DNA of 42,977 bases from Lachnospiraceae bacterium (GCA_021205305.1 JAJPXU010000119.1:1-42977); one strand, 5' to 3'. Shown: positions 31,877 to 40,797, counted from the stretch's first letter. The notes: a model not told the origin generated them from the letters alone. A program made the numbers and translations.

Positions 31877-33571
31877 TTACAGATACCCGCCATCCTGTGT
31901 ACCCTCTGATACCAGCGATGTTTCCCGAAGGATCGCCATTGCGATCTCACTTGCAGAGCGAATATCCACATCCTTCCATCCGGTATAGACAGATGGATTC
32001 TCCGCAATATGTACTCCCGGGTTTTCCACCAAAAGTACGATCAAACCAGCTTCCGTTAAAAGCTCCAGAATCCGATCCAGGTCATCATCTGGACAAGGCT
32101 GATAAAGGAAGGTTCTTCTTCCTTCCGTGTATAGCCTGTATTCCACCTCCTGCACAAGCTGCAGCGTGATTCCATCTTCCTCCGGTGAAAACTGAACGAT
32201 AGCCGCCGTGTGCCCGTTCAATAATGCCCGTTTCATGGTCGTAACCGACTTGTTTTCATGCAGATCCTGTGTCGTGGAAGTGATGACTCCGCAGGCGGAA
32301 GTCATATTTGTAATGCGGTCGATCAGAATCAGTTCCCCCAGACTCTTATGTCTGGAAAACAGATCCAGCACGACACTGTCGGCAAATGCGATTTCCACAG
32401 AACCGATCTCGTTTTTCCACAAATGTTCTGTCCGACGCTTCTCCCCCGTATTGACATCCGTGCTGTAGCGAATCTGGCGCACCTGTCCCGGAACCAGCCG
32501 GGTTCCGATTTTTATGAAATAGGCTTTTCCGTTTATCAAAGGCTCATCATCCATCCACAAGATATCCGCAGTGACACCGGAGGCGATGGATAAACGCGCT
32601 CCCGCAGTCAATACGCAACCGCGTGAGACATCCACTTCCCGGTCAAGCTGGATTGTCACAGGCTGTCCGCGAAAAGCTTCTGATTTCTCGCTATCGCCCG
32701 CCAGAATGCGTTTCACATGTGCTTTTTCCCGGCTCGGGAGCGCTGTGATTTCATCCCCAATCCGAATGATGCCCTCCTCAACCTGTCCCTGAAAGCCGCG
32801 GAATTCATGAGTGGGTCTGCAGACCCGCTGTACCGGCATATAGAAAGGATTCTCTGCCGCCGAATCCTGCCCTCCGTTTTCACCTGCCAGGTGCGCTCTT
32901 CGCTGTCCGTCAGGAGTGCCATCCGCATCCTCCGCGACGTCTACCTGCTCTAGATATGTCAAAAGAGCCGGGCCGTCATACCAGCCGGTATTAGCAGACT
33001 TTACGGTCACATTATCTCCTTCCGTTGCAGAAACCGGAATGATCCGGATATTGAAAAGTCCAAGCTCCGTTTTTAAGTTTTCAATCTGCGTTTCAATCTC
33101 CCGAAAACGTTCTTCGCTGTAATCCACAAGGTCCATCTTGTTTACCGCAAAAACAAAATAACGGATTCCCATCATGGCACAAATGCGGGCATGGCGTCTG
33201 GTCTGCACGAGAACGCCTTGCGTGGCATCCACCAGGATCACCGCAAGATCTGCAAAGGAAGCCCCTACCGCCATATTGCGTGTGTACTCCTCATGCCCTG
33301 GCGTATCCGCCACAATAAAGCTGCGTTGTTCGGTTGTAAAATAGCGGTAGGCCACATCAATCGTGATTCCCTGCTCCCGCTCCGCCATCAGTCCATCCAG
33401 CAAAAGAGAATAGTCAATTGCCCCGCCTCTGGAGCCGACCTTAGAATCCAGCTCCAGCGCGCGCTCCTGATCCGCATAAATCAGCTTGGAGTCGTATAAA
33501 ATATGTCCGATCAGGGTAGATTTTCCGTCATCCACACTTCCGCAGGTAATAAATTTCAGCAGTCCCTTCAT
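31877..33571 (-). CDS. cysN: Sulfate adenylyltransferase GTPase subunit CysN with degenerate APS-kinase-like C-terminus
   Basis: Activates ATP sulfurylase by GTP hydrolysis, with CysD. The EF-Tu-like G domain has GSVDDGKST, DTPGHEEYTRNM and NKMDLVDY. Barrel domains extend to about residue 430. The last 110-130 residues resemble APS kinase CysC (LLNGHTAAIVQF, RLYTEGRRTFLYQ and LLTEAGLIVLLVENPG), but where CysC has its GxxGxGKS P-loop this protein has PEEDGIT, and the middle of the kinase is missing. It should not phosphorylate APS. At 564 aa it is longer than plain CysN and shorter than CysNC. The ATG at 33571 lies just after the cysD stop; the frame to 33622 lacks a site. Confidence 0.92.
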   Translation of the reverse strand: MKGLLKFITCGSVDDGKSTLIGHILYDSKLIYADQERALELDSKVGSRGGAIDYSLLLDGLMAEREQGITIDVAYRYFTTEQRSFIVADTPGHEEYTRNMAVGASFADLAVILVDATQGVLVQTRRHARICAMMGIRYFVFAVNKMDLVDYSEERFREIETQIENLKTELGLFNIRIIPVSATEGDNVTVKSANTGWYDGPALLTYLEQVDVAEDADGTPDGQRRAHLAGENGGQDSAAENPFYMPVQRVCRPTHEFRGFQGQVEEGIIRIGDEITALPSREKAHVKRILAGDSEKSEAFRGQPVTIQLDREVDVSRGCVLTAGARLSIASGVTADILWMDDEPLINGKAYFIKIGTRLVPGQVRQIRYSTDVNTGEKRRTEHLWKNEIGSVEIAFADSVVLDLFSRHKSLGELILIDRITNMTSACGVITSTTQDLHENKSVTTMKRALLNGHTAAIVQFSPEEDGITLQLVQEVEYRLYTEGRRTFLYQPCPDDDLDRILELLTEAGLIVLLVENPGVHIAENPSVYTGWKDVDIRSASEIAMAILRETSLVSEGTQDGGYL

Positions 33572-33572
33572 A

Positions 33573-34472
33573 TTAAAAATACCCCTCCCTTTTTCTGCGC
33601 TCCATGCTGCCGCTTTCCTCATGGTCGATGACGCGGCTGGTCCGCTCCGATTCCACCGCGCTCAAAGTTTCTTCAATAATCGCATCCAGTGTATCCGCGT
33701 CGGATTCGCCCCCGCCCGTCAGCGGATAGCAGCCAAGAGTGCGGAAGCGGATCTTTTTTTTCACAATCTCTTCTCCCGGACGCAGTTTCAGCCGGTCGTC
33801 ATCTACCATAATGATATTGCCATCCCGATAAACCACGGGACGCTCAGCCGCAAAATAAAGAGGAACGATCTCTATGTTTTCCTGACGGATATATTGCCAG
33901 ATATCCTTTTCTGTCCAGTTGGATAAGGGGAATACCCTCATGCTCTCCCCCTTGTGTATCTTCGTATTATATAGCTTCCACATTTCCGGGCGCTGATTTT
34001 TCGGATCCCATGCCTGCTCGGCATTGCGGAAGGAGAAAATCCGTTCCTTTGCCCGGGATTTTTCCTCGTCCCTGCGCCCGCCGCCAAATGCCGCGGTGAA
34101 GCCATACTTTTGAAGCGCCTGTTTTAATGCCTGCGTCTTCATGATATCCGTATAAGCCGAACCATGGTCGAATGGATTGATTCCCTGGCGGACGCCCTCT
34201 TCGTTTGTGTACACCAGCATTTCAATTCCTTTTTTCTTCGCGATCCGATCGCGGAACTCGATCATCTCCCGGAATTTCCATGTCGTATCAATATGAAGAA
34301 ACGGAAATGGAGGTTTTTCCGGATAAAATGCTTTCATAGCCAAGTGAAGCATCACGGAACTGTCCTTTCCGATCGAATAAAGCATTACCGGTTTTTCGCA
34401 TTCCGCGGCTACTTCCCGCATGATGTAAATCGCCTCTGCCTCCAGTTCATCCAAATGCGATAAATTGTACAT
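33573..34472 (-). CDS. cysD: Sulfate adenylyltransferase subunit 2 CysD
   Basis: The catalytic subunit of ATP sulfurylase, making APS from sulfate and ATP. It is a PAPS-reductase-fold ATP pyrophosphatase with the PP-loop in [34 protein letters not shown], and the C-terminal RKREGYF typical of CysD. The length is 300 aa. The ATG at 34472 has GGGAG 9 bases upstream; upstream in-frame ATGs at 34493 and 34532 are weaker. The stop is directly followed by the cysN ATG, so the subunits are coupled. A 149-base gap separates it from aprB. Confidence 0.96.
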   Translation of the reverse strand: MYNLSHLDELEAEAIYIMREVAAECEKPVMLYSIGKDSSVMLHLAMKAFYPEKPPFPFLHIDTTWKFREMIEFRDRIAKKKGIEMLVYTNEEGVRQGINPFDHGSAYTDIMKTQALKQALQKYGFTAAFGGGRRDEEKSRAKERIFSFRNAEQAWDPKNQRPEMWKLYNTKIHKGESMRVFPLSNWTEKDIWQYIRQENIEIVPLYFAAERPVVYRDGNIIMVDDDRLKLRPGEEIVKKKIRFRTLGCYPLTGGGESDADTLDAIIEETLSAVESERTSRVIDHEESGSMERRKREGYF

Positions 34473-34621
34473 AATATCTGTCTCCCTGATCATTCTCTTT
34501 CTGCTCGTTTCATACCAGATTCTCTCAGGCATTCGTTGGAATCCTGCTATACGTTTTCACGCAGTCTTCACAGCAAGTGCAAAAATCCGTTCTGTATAAC
34601 CGTGAAATCTTTATCTGCGAT

Positions 34622-34936
34622 TCAGTATCGGTTCGCCTCTCTGGAATCCACAAGGATTTCCTGACAATTCTGGTGCGCATCCGTAACCTGCCAACACAGC
34701 ACGCTTTTTTCTTTTTTTACCGAAAGCACAGCGCCGCGTCCGCCGATATCCGCACCGAGATAATATTGAATCGCCCCAAAAGGGCATTCCTTTAAACAGG
34801 AAGCGCAGCCCCAGCAGTCGCGTTCCTGTCGGATAAAAGTTCTGCCATCCACACCCACTGCGAGCAGATTTCCCGGACAGGCTTCCACACATCTGCCGCA
34901 GCCCGCACATTTTCCCGCATCAATCCGGATACTCAT
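34622..34936 (-). CDS. aprB: Adenylylsulfate reductase beta subunit AprB (short)
   Basis: Electron-transfer subunit with two 4Fe-4S clusters, CAGCGRCVEACP and CWGCASCLKECPFGAI, that feeds electrons to AprA. The total length of 104 aa is clearly shorter than AprB of sulfate-reducing bacteria (about 150 aa); the C-terminal tail that wraps around AprA in those enzymes is missing. This fits a biosynthetic role without the QmoABC membrane complex, which is not seen here. The ATG overlaps the aprA stop (ATGA). Confidence 0.9.
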   Translation of the reverse strand: MSIRIDAGKCAGCGRCVEACPGNLLAVGVDGRTFIRQERDCWGCASCLKECPFGAIQYYLGADIGGRGAVLSVKKEKSVLCWQVTDAHQNCQEILVDSREANRY

Positions 34937-36705
34937 GTTTTTTCTCCCCCATCCCCTGTTTTGATATCCCGGTAAAGGATCTCAATCTGCCCGTTCCGAT
35001 ATCTTGAATTAACATATTTTTCAAACCGCGGATCTGTCCTGGGATAGTCTGTATTCTCCGCAAATCCATGCCAGCGTGTCTCTTTTCTTGCCGCCATATG
35101 AGCGAGAAGCGTCCGACACACCACCAGACGTTCCCGAAGCTCATAGATACGCAGCAGATCATACATGGTTTCCGCCCGAAGAGAGGGAATCTCCTCCTGC
35201 AGCAGCCGGATTCTGCGGTCGGCCTCCTTTAATCCAGTTTCACTGTATCGGTAATCTGTGCGGATGCCGCCTGCATACTGATCCATAATTGCCTGCATGG
35301 CTTCCTCCGCCTGATCGATATCAATTACAGTACGAGATTTTGAAAGATATGCTTCATATTCCTGCTTTTTCTTCGGACTATCCTCCTCGAATCTATCCGA
35401 ATCATCCTTTCTGCCCGCACCAGCATATGCGTACCCACTCTTCTGCTCGTGAGAACCCTTCTGCGTCTTCGTATGCTCCCCCACCGCGCAATTCCCGAAA
35501 ACGCTATCTGACAGGTAGCGCATCATCGCCTCCGCCGCAATCTCCGCTTCAGCCAGCGCGCCGGTGACATATTTCTGCGGGCAGCCTCCCGCCACGTCCC
35601 CCGCAGCAAAAAGCCCCTGAAGCGTCGTCCGGCGATTTTCATCAACCCAGTATCCGCTTGCAGTATGACCTCCCACAATGTATGGCTCCGTCCCTTCGAT
35701 CTCCACATTCTTCCCTGACGGTCCGCATTCGTCCTCCAGCCACTTTAAAGTCTGCGATGGAGCCATATTCAGATACGCTTTGTATAAATCCGTCTCCTGT
35801 TCTTTGGAAATTCCTGCCGTTTTCAGGAAGCAGGGGCCGCGCCCCTCGCGGTTTTCCGTAACCGTCCCATACAGCCGCCCGGATGTCGTACGGTCATAGC
35901 GATTTTCGTACTTCTCCCCTTTGGCATTCACCTGAACGGCGGAAATTCCCTGGGCGATCGTCCCGACCGGGGCAATCGTGTCCTTGCATCGCAGAGCGAT
36001 AAAGCGCATCTCAAAGGTCGTCATCTCCGCCCCGGCCAGGATACCCATTGCATAGCCGGCCCCGGTATTAAAAGGAGGATACCAGAGTTTGTGTCTCGAG
36101 AATCCGGGATTATTGGGGCGATAGAGACCTGATGCCCCGCCGGTCGCAATCAGTACCGCTTTCGCGTGAATCTCGTAAAACACGGGAGCATTCACATCAA
36201 ATCCATATGCTCCTCGCACTGTGCCATCTTCCAGAAAATAATCTGTAATATTGACATGATTCAAAACCGCCACGTTCGGCTGAGAAGATGCTGCGTTCGC
36301 CAACAGCGGTTTGATGTTTTCTCCGTTAATCTTAATATTGCGCCATCCACGTGAGGCATAGCTGCCGTCCTCATTTTTCAAAATGACCAGCCCAAGCCGC
36401 TCCAGTTCTTCCGTCACCTCATTGAGGCGCCCGGACATGGACAAAAGCAGATCCTCCCGCGCAATCCCCTGGGCGTCCCTTTTGGCGTAATCTACGTAAT
36501 CCTGCGGCGTGTGCCCGTCCGTAATATAGGCATTCAGCGCATTTACCCCTGCCGCAAGACAGCCGCTGCGCCGGATATTCGCTTTTTCCACGATCAAAAC
36601 ATGATAATCGGATCTCTGTCCAAGGATGTAAGCGGCATAGCACCCCGCCGTTCCACCGCCGATGATGAGGATGTCTGTAGAAAGCACTTTTGTTTCAAGG
36701 GTCAT
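34933..36705 (-). CDS. aprA: Adenylylsulfate reductase alpha subunit AprA
   Basis: A flavoenzyme that reduces APS to sulfite and AMP. The FAD-binding N-terminus is DILIIGGGTAGCYAAYIL; NIRRSGCLAAGVNALNAYI, GGASGLYRPNNPGFSRHKLW and GLFAAGDVAGGCPQKYVTG are characteristic of AprA rather than fumarate reductase. The length of 590 aa is slightly below that of dissimilatory enzymes. A Lys/Glu-rich insertion occurs near residues 405-450. It sits between the sulfate importer and ATP sulfurylase genes and replaces CysH/CysC. The ATG at 36705 overlaps the cysA stop by four bases. Confidence 0.9.
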   Translation of the reverse strand: MTLETKVLSTDILIIGGGTAGCYAAYILGQRSDYHVLIVEKANIRRSGCLAAGVNALNAYITDGHTPQDYVDYAKRDAQGIAREDLLLSMSGRLNEVTEELERLGLVILKNEDGSYASRGWRNIKINGENIKPLLANAASSQPNVAVLNHVNITDYFLEDGTVRGAYGFDVNAPVFYEIHAKAVLIATGGASGLYRPNNPGFSRHKLWYPPFNTGAGYAMGILAGAEMTTFEMRFIALRCKDTIAPVGTIAQGISAVQVNAKGEKYENRYDRTTSGRLYGTVTENREGRGPCFLKTAGISKEQETDLYKAYLNMAPSQTLKWLEDECGPSGKNVEIEGTEPYIVGGHTASGYWVDENRRTTLQGLFAAGDVAGGCPQKYVTGALAEAEIAAEAMMRYLSDSVFGNCAVGEHTKTQKGSHEQKSGYAYAGAGRKDDSDRFEEDSPKKKQEYEAYLSKSRTVIDIDQAEEAMQAIMDQYAGGIRTDYRYSETGLKEADRRIRLLQEEIPSLRAETMYDLLRIYELRERLVVCRTLLAHMAARKETRWHGFAENTDYPRTDPRFEKYVNSRYRNGQIEILYRDIKTGDGGEKT

Positions 36706-37805
36706 ATGATCACCGTCTCTTCTGTGTTGATCAGCGAATTTCCAACGATCTGTACCTTCTGATCTTCGCTAAACACATAGGCGCGGTAGATAAATACCCG
36801 GACTTTTTCCCCTTCCTGCACCGGCGCCTCTTCAATTTTCCGCATCCCCTGCACAAGAATCCCGTGAATCCTCACCCACAGGTCAATCTCGCGTCCGCGG
36901 AAGAGCACGCGCTCGACGATCCCTTCCTCTGTGGAAATTTCATAACGGAGTGTCTCCCCTTCTTTGGAAATACTCACATTCTCCGGCCGGATGACAGCGT
37001 GGTATTCCGAACCAAGCTGCCCGAACCCACTGAAACTTCCGATATTGTCAATCCGAGTCGGATGTCCCATGAATTCCGCGACGAAAGCGGTATCCGGATT
37101 GCGGTAAATCTCCATCGGTGAACCGATCTGTTCAATCCGACCCGCATTGGTGATGATAATCTCATCCGCCACCTCGATCGCCTCGTCCTGATCATGAGTA
37201 ACAAAGATGCTGGTCACCCCGACCTTATTAATCATTTCCCGCAGCCAGGCGCGAAGCTCTTGTCTCACTTTCGCGTCAATCGCGGCAAACGGCTCATCTA
37301 AAAGCAGCAGCTCCGGATTCGGCGCAAGTGCCCTTGCAAAGGCAACTCTCTGTCTCTGACCGCCGGAGAGCTGGTTCGGATAGCGTTTTTCCAGTCCCTC
37401 CAGCCCGATCAGGGAGATCAGCTCATTTACCCGCTCCCGGATGTCTTTTGTTTTCCATTTATTCACCTTCAGGCCAAAGGCGATATTGTCATACACCGTC
37501 TTATAGCGGAACAACGCATAATTCTGGAATACGAAACCCACGCCGCGTTTGCTGGCAGGAACATCGCTGACATCCTTTCCATCAATCCGGATCTCACCCG
37601 AATCCGCCGTCTCCAGACCGGCGATGATGCGTAATATCGTGGTTTTCCCACTTCCGCTCGGCCCAAGCAGGGCAACCAGCCTCCCTTTTTCCACACCAAA
37701 ACTCACATCCTGTGATGCCTGGCAATCCTGAAAGGCCTTGTTAATTCCTCTGAGTTCCAGATAGTTCTCGTTTGCTGCTTCTGTTTTGTTGTTTCGCTGT
37801 TCCAT
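36702..37805 (-). CDS. cysA: Sulfate/thiosulfate ABC transporter ATPase CysA
   Basis: Energises sulfate uptake through CysT-CysW. Walker A is GPSGSGKTT, the signature LSGGQRQRVAFARAL, Walker B LLLLDEPFAAID, and the H-loop is VTHDQDEA. A C-terminal regulatory (TOBE-like) region starts near residue 240. The length of 367 aa is normal. It starts 18 bases after cysW and ends overlapping aprA. Confidence 0.95.
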   Translation of the reverse strand: MEQRNNKTEAANENYLELRGINKAFQDCQASQDVSFGVEKGRLVALLGPSGSGKTTILRIIAGLETADSGEIRIDGKDVSDVPASKRGVGFVFQNYALFRYKTVYDNIAFGLKVNKWKTKDIRERVNELISLIGLEGLEKRYPNQLSGGQRQRVAFARALAPNPELLLLDEPFAAIDAKVRQELRAWLREMINKVGVTSIFVTHDQDEAIEVADEIIITNAGRIEQIGSPMEIYRNPDTAFVAEFMGHPTRIDNIGSFSGFGQLGSEYHAVIRPENVSISKEGETLRYEISTEEGIVERVLFRGREIDLWVRIHGILVQGMRKIEEAPVQEGEKVRVFIYRAYVFSEDQKVQIVGNSLINTEETVII

Positions 37806-37823
37806 TTCGTTCTCCCTGAGATT

Positions 37824-38651
37824 CTATATCGTCTGATTCTCCTGCTTTCCCCTTCGTTCCAGCACGCTGCGGAGGATCAGGATCAGCACCGCCATCAGCA
37901 CCAGAATTGCCGACACCGCAAACGCTCCTGTGAAATCATATCCCTGGTACAAAAGTTCGATATAAAGCGGCATGGTATTGGTTTTCCCTCGCAAATGTCC
38001 GGACAATACCGATACCGCGCCGAACTCTCCCATCGCTCTGGCGCTGCAGAGGACAATTCCATACAGAAGCGACCATTTGATATGCGGAAACGTGATTTCA
38101 CGAAAAATCCGAAATCCCCCGGCGCCCATCAGCGCTGCCGCTTCCTCTTCATCCGTCCCCTTCGCAGTCAGCACCGGAATAATCTCCCTCGATACAAATG
38201 GGAACGTGACAAAAATCGTTGCCAGCACAATTCCAGGGACTGCAAAAATAATCTGGATACCGGCTTCTTTTAGATACGGATATAATGCACTCTGCCGCCC
38301 AAAGGTCAGCACATAGATCAATCCGGCGATGATTGGCGACACCGTAAGCGGCAGATCAATCAGCGTTGAAATAATTTTCTTTCCTCTGAACTGGAAACGG
38401 GTGATCAGCCAGGCTGCGAAAATACCAAAAATGGTATTAAAAATCACGGTAAGTACAGTCACTTCAATTGTCAGCAAAATTGCCTTTACCGCATACTCAT
38501 CCGACACAGCCTCCCAGAATGCCCCGACTCCTTCCCGGAAAGCGGTCACAAGGACATAGATCAACGGCAACACCAACATGACGATCAGAAAGACCGCGCA
38601 GATTCCGATGAGCAGCCATTTTACAGGTCCCGAGTTTTTCTTTGTGTTCAT
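37824..38651 (-). CDS. cysW: Sulfate ABC transporter permease CysW
   Basis: A membrane subunit with six predicted helices. The EAA-type loop is EEEAAALMGAGGFRIFREITFPH, read in two parts (EEEAAALMGAGG, REITFPHIKW), where CysA docks. The length of 275 aa is typical. It starts 12 bases after cysT. Confidence 0.94.
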   Translation of the reverse strand: MNTKKNSGPVKWLLIGICAVFLIVMLVLPLIYVLVTAFREGVGAFWEAVSDEYAVKAILLTIEVTVLTVIFNTIFGIFAAWLITRFQFRGKKIISTLIDLPLTVSPIIAGLIYVLTFGRQSALYPYLKEAGIQIIFAVPGIVLATIFVTFPFVSREIIPVLTAKGTDEEEAAALMGAGGFRIFREITFPHIKWSLLYGIVLCSARAMGEFGAVSVLSGHLRGKTNTMPLYIELLYQGYDFTGAFAVSAILVLMAVLILILRSVLERRGKQENQTI

Positions 38652-38663
38652 AAAAATCGCCTC

Positions 38664-39551
38664 CTATGCGATTCCGCTCACGATACGTGATGCACGGCTC
38701 TGTACCACTGCATTAATAAAAAGGATTGCAAAAGCCGCCAGCAGCATCACCAAAGCGATCGATGTCGCACTGGCATAGTCGTATTCCTGCAGCTCCGACA
38801 TAATCATCAGAGGGGCAATTTCGGTCTTATACGGCGTATTTCCCGCTATAAACACGACACTGCCGTACTCTCCGAGTCCCCTCGCGAATGAGGTAGTAAA
38901 GCCTGCGATCAATGCCGGAAAAATCTCCGGCAGGATCACATGTCTTAATGTCTGTCCACTGCTTGCGCCTAAAATATTGGCCGCCTCTTCAAACTGCGGA
39001 TCAAGGCTTTCCAGTACCGGCTGTACTGACCGGACGACAAAGGGAATTCCGATAAACACCAAGGCTACCGTAATACCGGTCGTTGTATACGCGATCTTTA
39101 TGCCAAACCGGTTAAAGAAACTCCCTACCCAGCCATTTGTGGTAGTAAGATGGGTAAGAGAAATACCCGCGACCGCCGTCGGAAGTGCAAATGGAAGTTC
39201 AATAATCCCATTCATGATTTCTTTTCCCGGAAACTCATAGCGTACCAGTACCCAGGCCAGGATCGTACCCATCACCGCATCAATCACCGCTGCGACAAAA
39301 GCAGTCCGGAAGCTGACTGCGTAGCTGGATAATACCCTGGGTCTGGTCACGGTACTGATGAAATCCGCAAACGAGAGCTGTGCGGAATAAATAACCAGCG
39401 TACAAAGCGGAATGACCACGATCAGCCCCAGCATAGCCGTCACGATTCCAAGAGAAAGGCCAAACCCCGGAATCACCCGTTTCTTTTTTCTCTTCTTTTC
39501 TTTCAAATGAGTTCCACCTTTCCTTGTTGGCAGCCCGTTCTTCACAAACAT
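38664..39551 (-). CDS. cysT: Sulfate ABC transporter permease CysT (CysU)
   Basis: The second membrane subunit of the sulfate importer, with six helices and the EAA loop (EEAANILGASSGQTLRHVI). The N-terminus is very basic (KEKKRKKKR). The ATG at 39551, two bases after the sbp stop, has only AAGAG; a TTG at 39506 has AAGGTGG 7 bases upstream and may be the real start. It forms the importer with CysW, CysA and the binding protein. Confidence 0.93.
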   Translation of the reverse strand: MFVKNGLPTRKGGTHLKEKKRKKKRVIPGFGLSLGIVTAMLGLIVVIPLCTLVIYSAQLSFADFISTVTRPRVLSSYAVSFRTAFVAAVIDAVMGTILAWVLVRYEFPGKEIMNGIIELPFALPTAVAGISLTHLTTTNGWVGSFFNRFGIKIAYTTTGITVALVFIGIPFVVRSVQPVLESLDPQFEEAANILGASSGQTLRHVILPEIFPALIAGFTTSFARGLGEYGSVVFIAGNTPYKTEIAPLMIMSELQEYDYASATSIALVMLLAAFAILFINAVVQSRASRIVSGIA

Positions 39552-39553
39552 TC

Positions 39554-40618
39554 TTACTCTTCATAGATACTGTCGAAAATAGCTCCGTCCACAAAGTGTG
39601 TCTCTGTCGCCTCTGTCCATCCGCCAAAATGGCTGATGTCCGTCAGTTCAACATTCGTATTAATCCACTTGCCATCCTCCGGAATCTCGGTGATCGTATT
39701 GCTCTCATCCTCCGTCGCGTACTCCGCAAGAATCTCTTCATTTGATGGGCGATAATAATTTTCTGCCTCCAGACGCTGAGCCTCATCCGAATACAGATAG
39801 CTCAGATACTCAGTCGCGACCTCCCTTGTGCCTCTCTCATCCACGACCTCATCTACGATCGCTACAGTTGGCTGGCAGAGGATGGATACCGACGGAACCA
39901 CAATCTCATACTCACCCGGATACTCTTCCAGTGCCAGAAATGCTTCATTTTCCCAGGCAATCAGCACATCTCCCTGTCCGTTCTCTGTGAATGTCGTCGT
40001 CGCGCCGCGCGCACCGGAATCAAGTACCAGAACATTCTCATACAGTGTCTTAATGCTCTCCTGAATCTCCTCCTCACTCTGCCCCTGCAGCTCGAAATAG
40101 TACCAGGCCGCCAGATAATTCCAGCGCGCGCCACCGGAAGTCTTCGGATTCGGCGTAATCACACCCACACCCTCATTCAGCAGGTCATCCCAGTCCTGAA
40201 TATCCTTCGGATTACCGGAGCGTACCAGAAAGACAATCGTCGAAGTATAAGGTGAGCTGTCCAAATCAAATTCTGAGGTGTACCCCTCTTCAATCAGCCC
40301 CGCATCTACAAGTGTATCCACATCACCCTCCAGCGCCAATGTCACTACATCCGCCTCAAGGCCGTTCGCCACCTCAAGCGCCTGCTTACCGGAGCCGCCG
40401 TGAGACTGTACGATCTCGACCTCCTCGCCGGTCAGTTCCAGCCAGTGTGCCTGAAACAGCTCATTGTAAGCTGCGTAAAGCTCTCTGGTCGGGTCATACG
40501 AAACGTTTGTGATCTCCACACTTGCGGCAGACACCGGTACGCTGCCAACACCCAGCGCGAGTGCGCATAAGCTTGCTGCCGAGCCGCTTAAAAATTCTCT
40601 TCTGGTTATTCTTGTCAT
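39554..40618 (-). CDS. Sulfate-binding lipoprotein/periplasmic-type protein (Sbp/CysP)
   Basis: The extracytoplasmic sulfate receptor of the ABC importer. The N-terminus TRITRREFLSGSAASL has a twin-arginine-like RRxFL motif before a hydrophobic stretch ending VSAAS, so export may use the Tat route. The mature part contains NVSYDPTRELYAAYNELF and QSHGGSGKQALEVANGLEA, signatures of sulfate/thiosulfate-binding proteins. The length is 354 aa. GGAGG lies 9 bases before the ATG at 40618. It is the first structural gene after a leader with two small ORFs. Confidence 0.94.
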   Translation of the reverse strand: MTRITRREFLSGSAASLCALALGVGSVPVSAASVEITNVSYDPTRELYAAYNELFQAHWLELTGEEVEIVQSHGGSGKQALEVANGLEADVVTLALEGDVDTLVDAGLIEEGYTSEFDLDSSPYTSTIVFLVRSGNPKDIQDWDDLLNEGVGVITPNPKTSGGARWNYLAAWYYFELQGQSEEEIQESIKTLYENVLVLDSGARGATTTFTENGQGDVLIAWENEAFLALEEYPGEYEIVVPSVSILCQPTVAIVDEVVDERGTREVATEYLSYLYSDEAQRLEAENYYRPSNEEILAEYATEDESNTITEIPEDGKWINTNVELTDISHFGGWTEATETHFVDGAIFDSIYEE

Positions 40619-40642
40619 TTCTATTTTCCTCCTATGCTTCTG

Positions 40643-40687
40643 TCAAAAAAACACTTGATACAGGTCATAATTACTTCCTATTTTCAT
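40643..40687 (-). CDS. Second 14-codon upstream ORF in the sulfate leader
   Basis: ATG AAA ... TGA encoding MKIGSNYDLYQVFF, 25 bases before the sulfate-binding gene. Its AGAAGG site lies in the loop of a CAATAG/CTATTG hairpin (40688-40708) whose last base touches the ATG, so folding would hide initiation. It ends in a run of seven Ts. Expression is unproven. Confidence 0.45.
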   Translation of the reverse strand: MKIGSNYDLYQVFF

Positions 40688-40708
40688 CAATAGCCTTCTC
40701 TCCTATTG
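40688..40708 (-). promoter_or_regulatory. Leader hairpin that could sequester the second upstream ORF
   Basis: Minus strand: CAATAG, loop GAGAGAAGG, CTATTG. It begins 12 bases after the first upstream ORF's stop. A ribosome halted on its last Cys codon would reach the base of this stem. Confidence 0.45.
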
Positions 40709-40719
40709 CCAAGCTGACG

Positions 40720-40764
40720 TCAACAATTGCAGATTCCCCCCGCAGATAAAAATATCCGTTTCAT
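40720..40764 (-). CDS. Cys-ending leader peptide ORF of the sulfate operon
   Basis: A 14-codon ORF, MKRIFLSAGGICNC, with GGAGG 5 bases before its ATG, the best initiation site in the leader. Two of its last three codons are Cys (TGC, TGT). It lies about 100 bases upstream of the sulfate-binding gene and just downstream of the promoter. By analogy with actinobacterial Cys-codon leaders of sulfur genes, ribosome stalling when charged tRNA-Cys is scarce could control the operon. This is inference from sequence. Confidence 0.6.
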   Translation of the reverse strand: MKRIFLSAGGICNC

Positions 40765-40779
40765 GTGTTCCTCCATTTT

Positions 40780-40796
40780 CCTACTAAATTAATAGG
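40780..40796. promoter_or_regulatory. Operator-like palindrome at the sulfate operon start site
   Basis: CCTACTAAATTAATAGG, a near-perfect palindrome positioned between the -10 box and the leader ORF, where a repressor would block transcription. It resembles sites of Rrf2-type (CymR/IscR-like) regulators in general form; the assignment is tentative. Confidence 0.45.
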
Positions 40797-40797
40797 T

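Noticed and set aside
34933-36705. Fumarate reductase or L-aspartate oxidase instead of AprA
   Set aside because: The overall flavoprotein fold is shared, but the paired two-cluster AprB, the position between sulfate import and ATP sulfurylase genes and AprA-like segments favour APS reductase.
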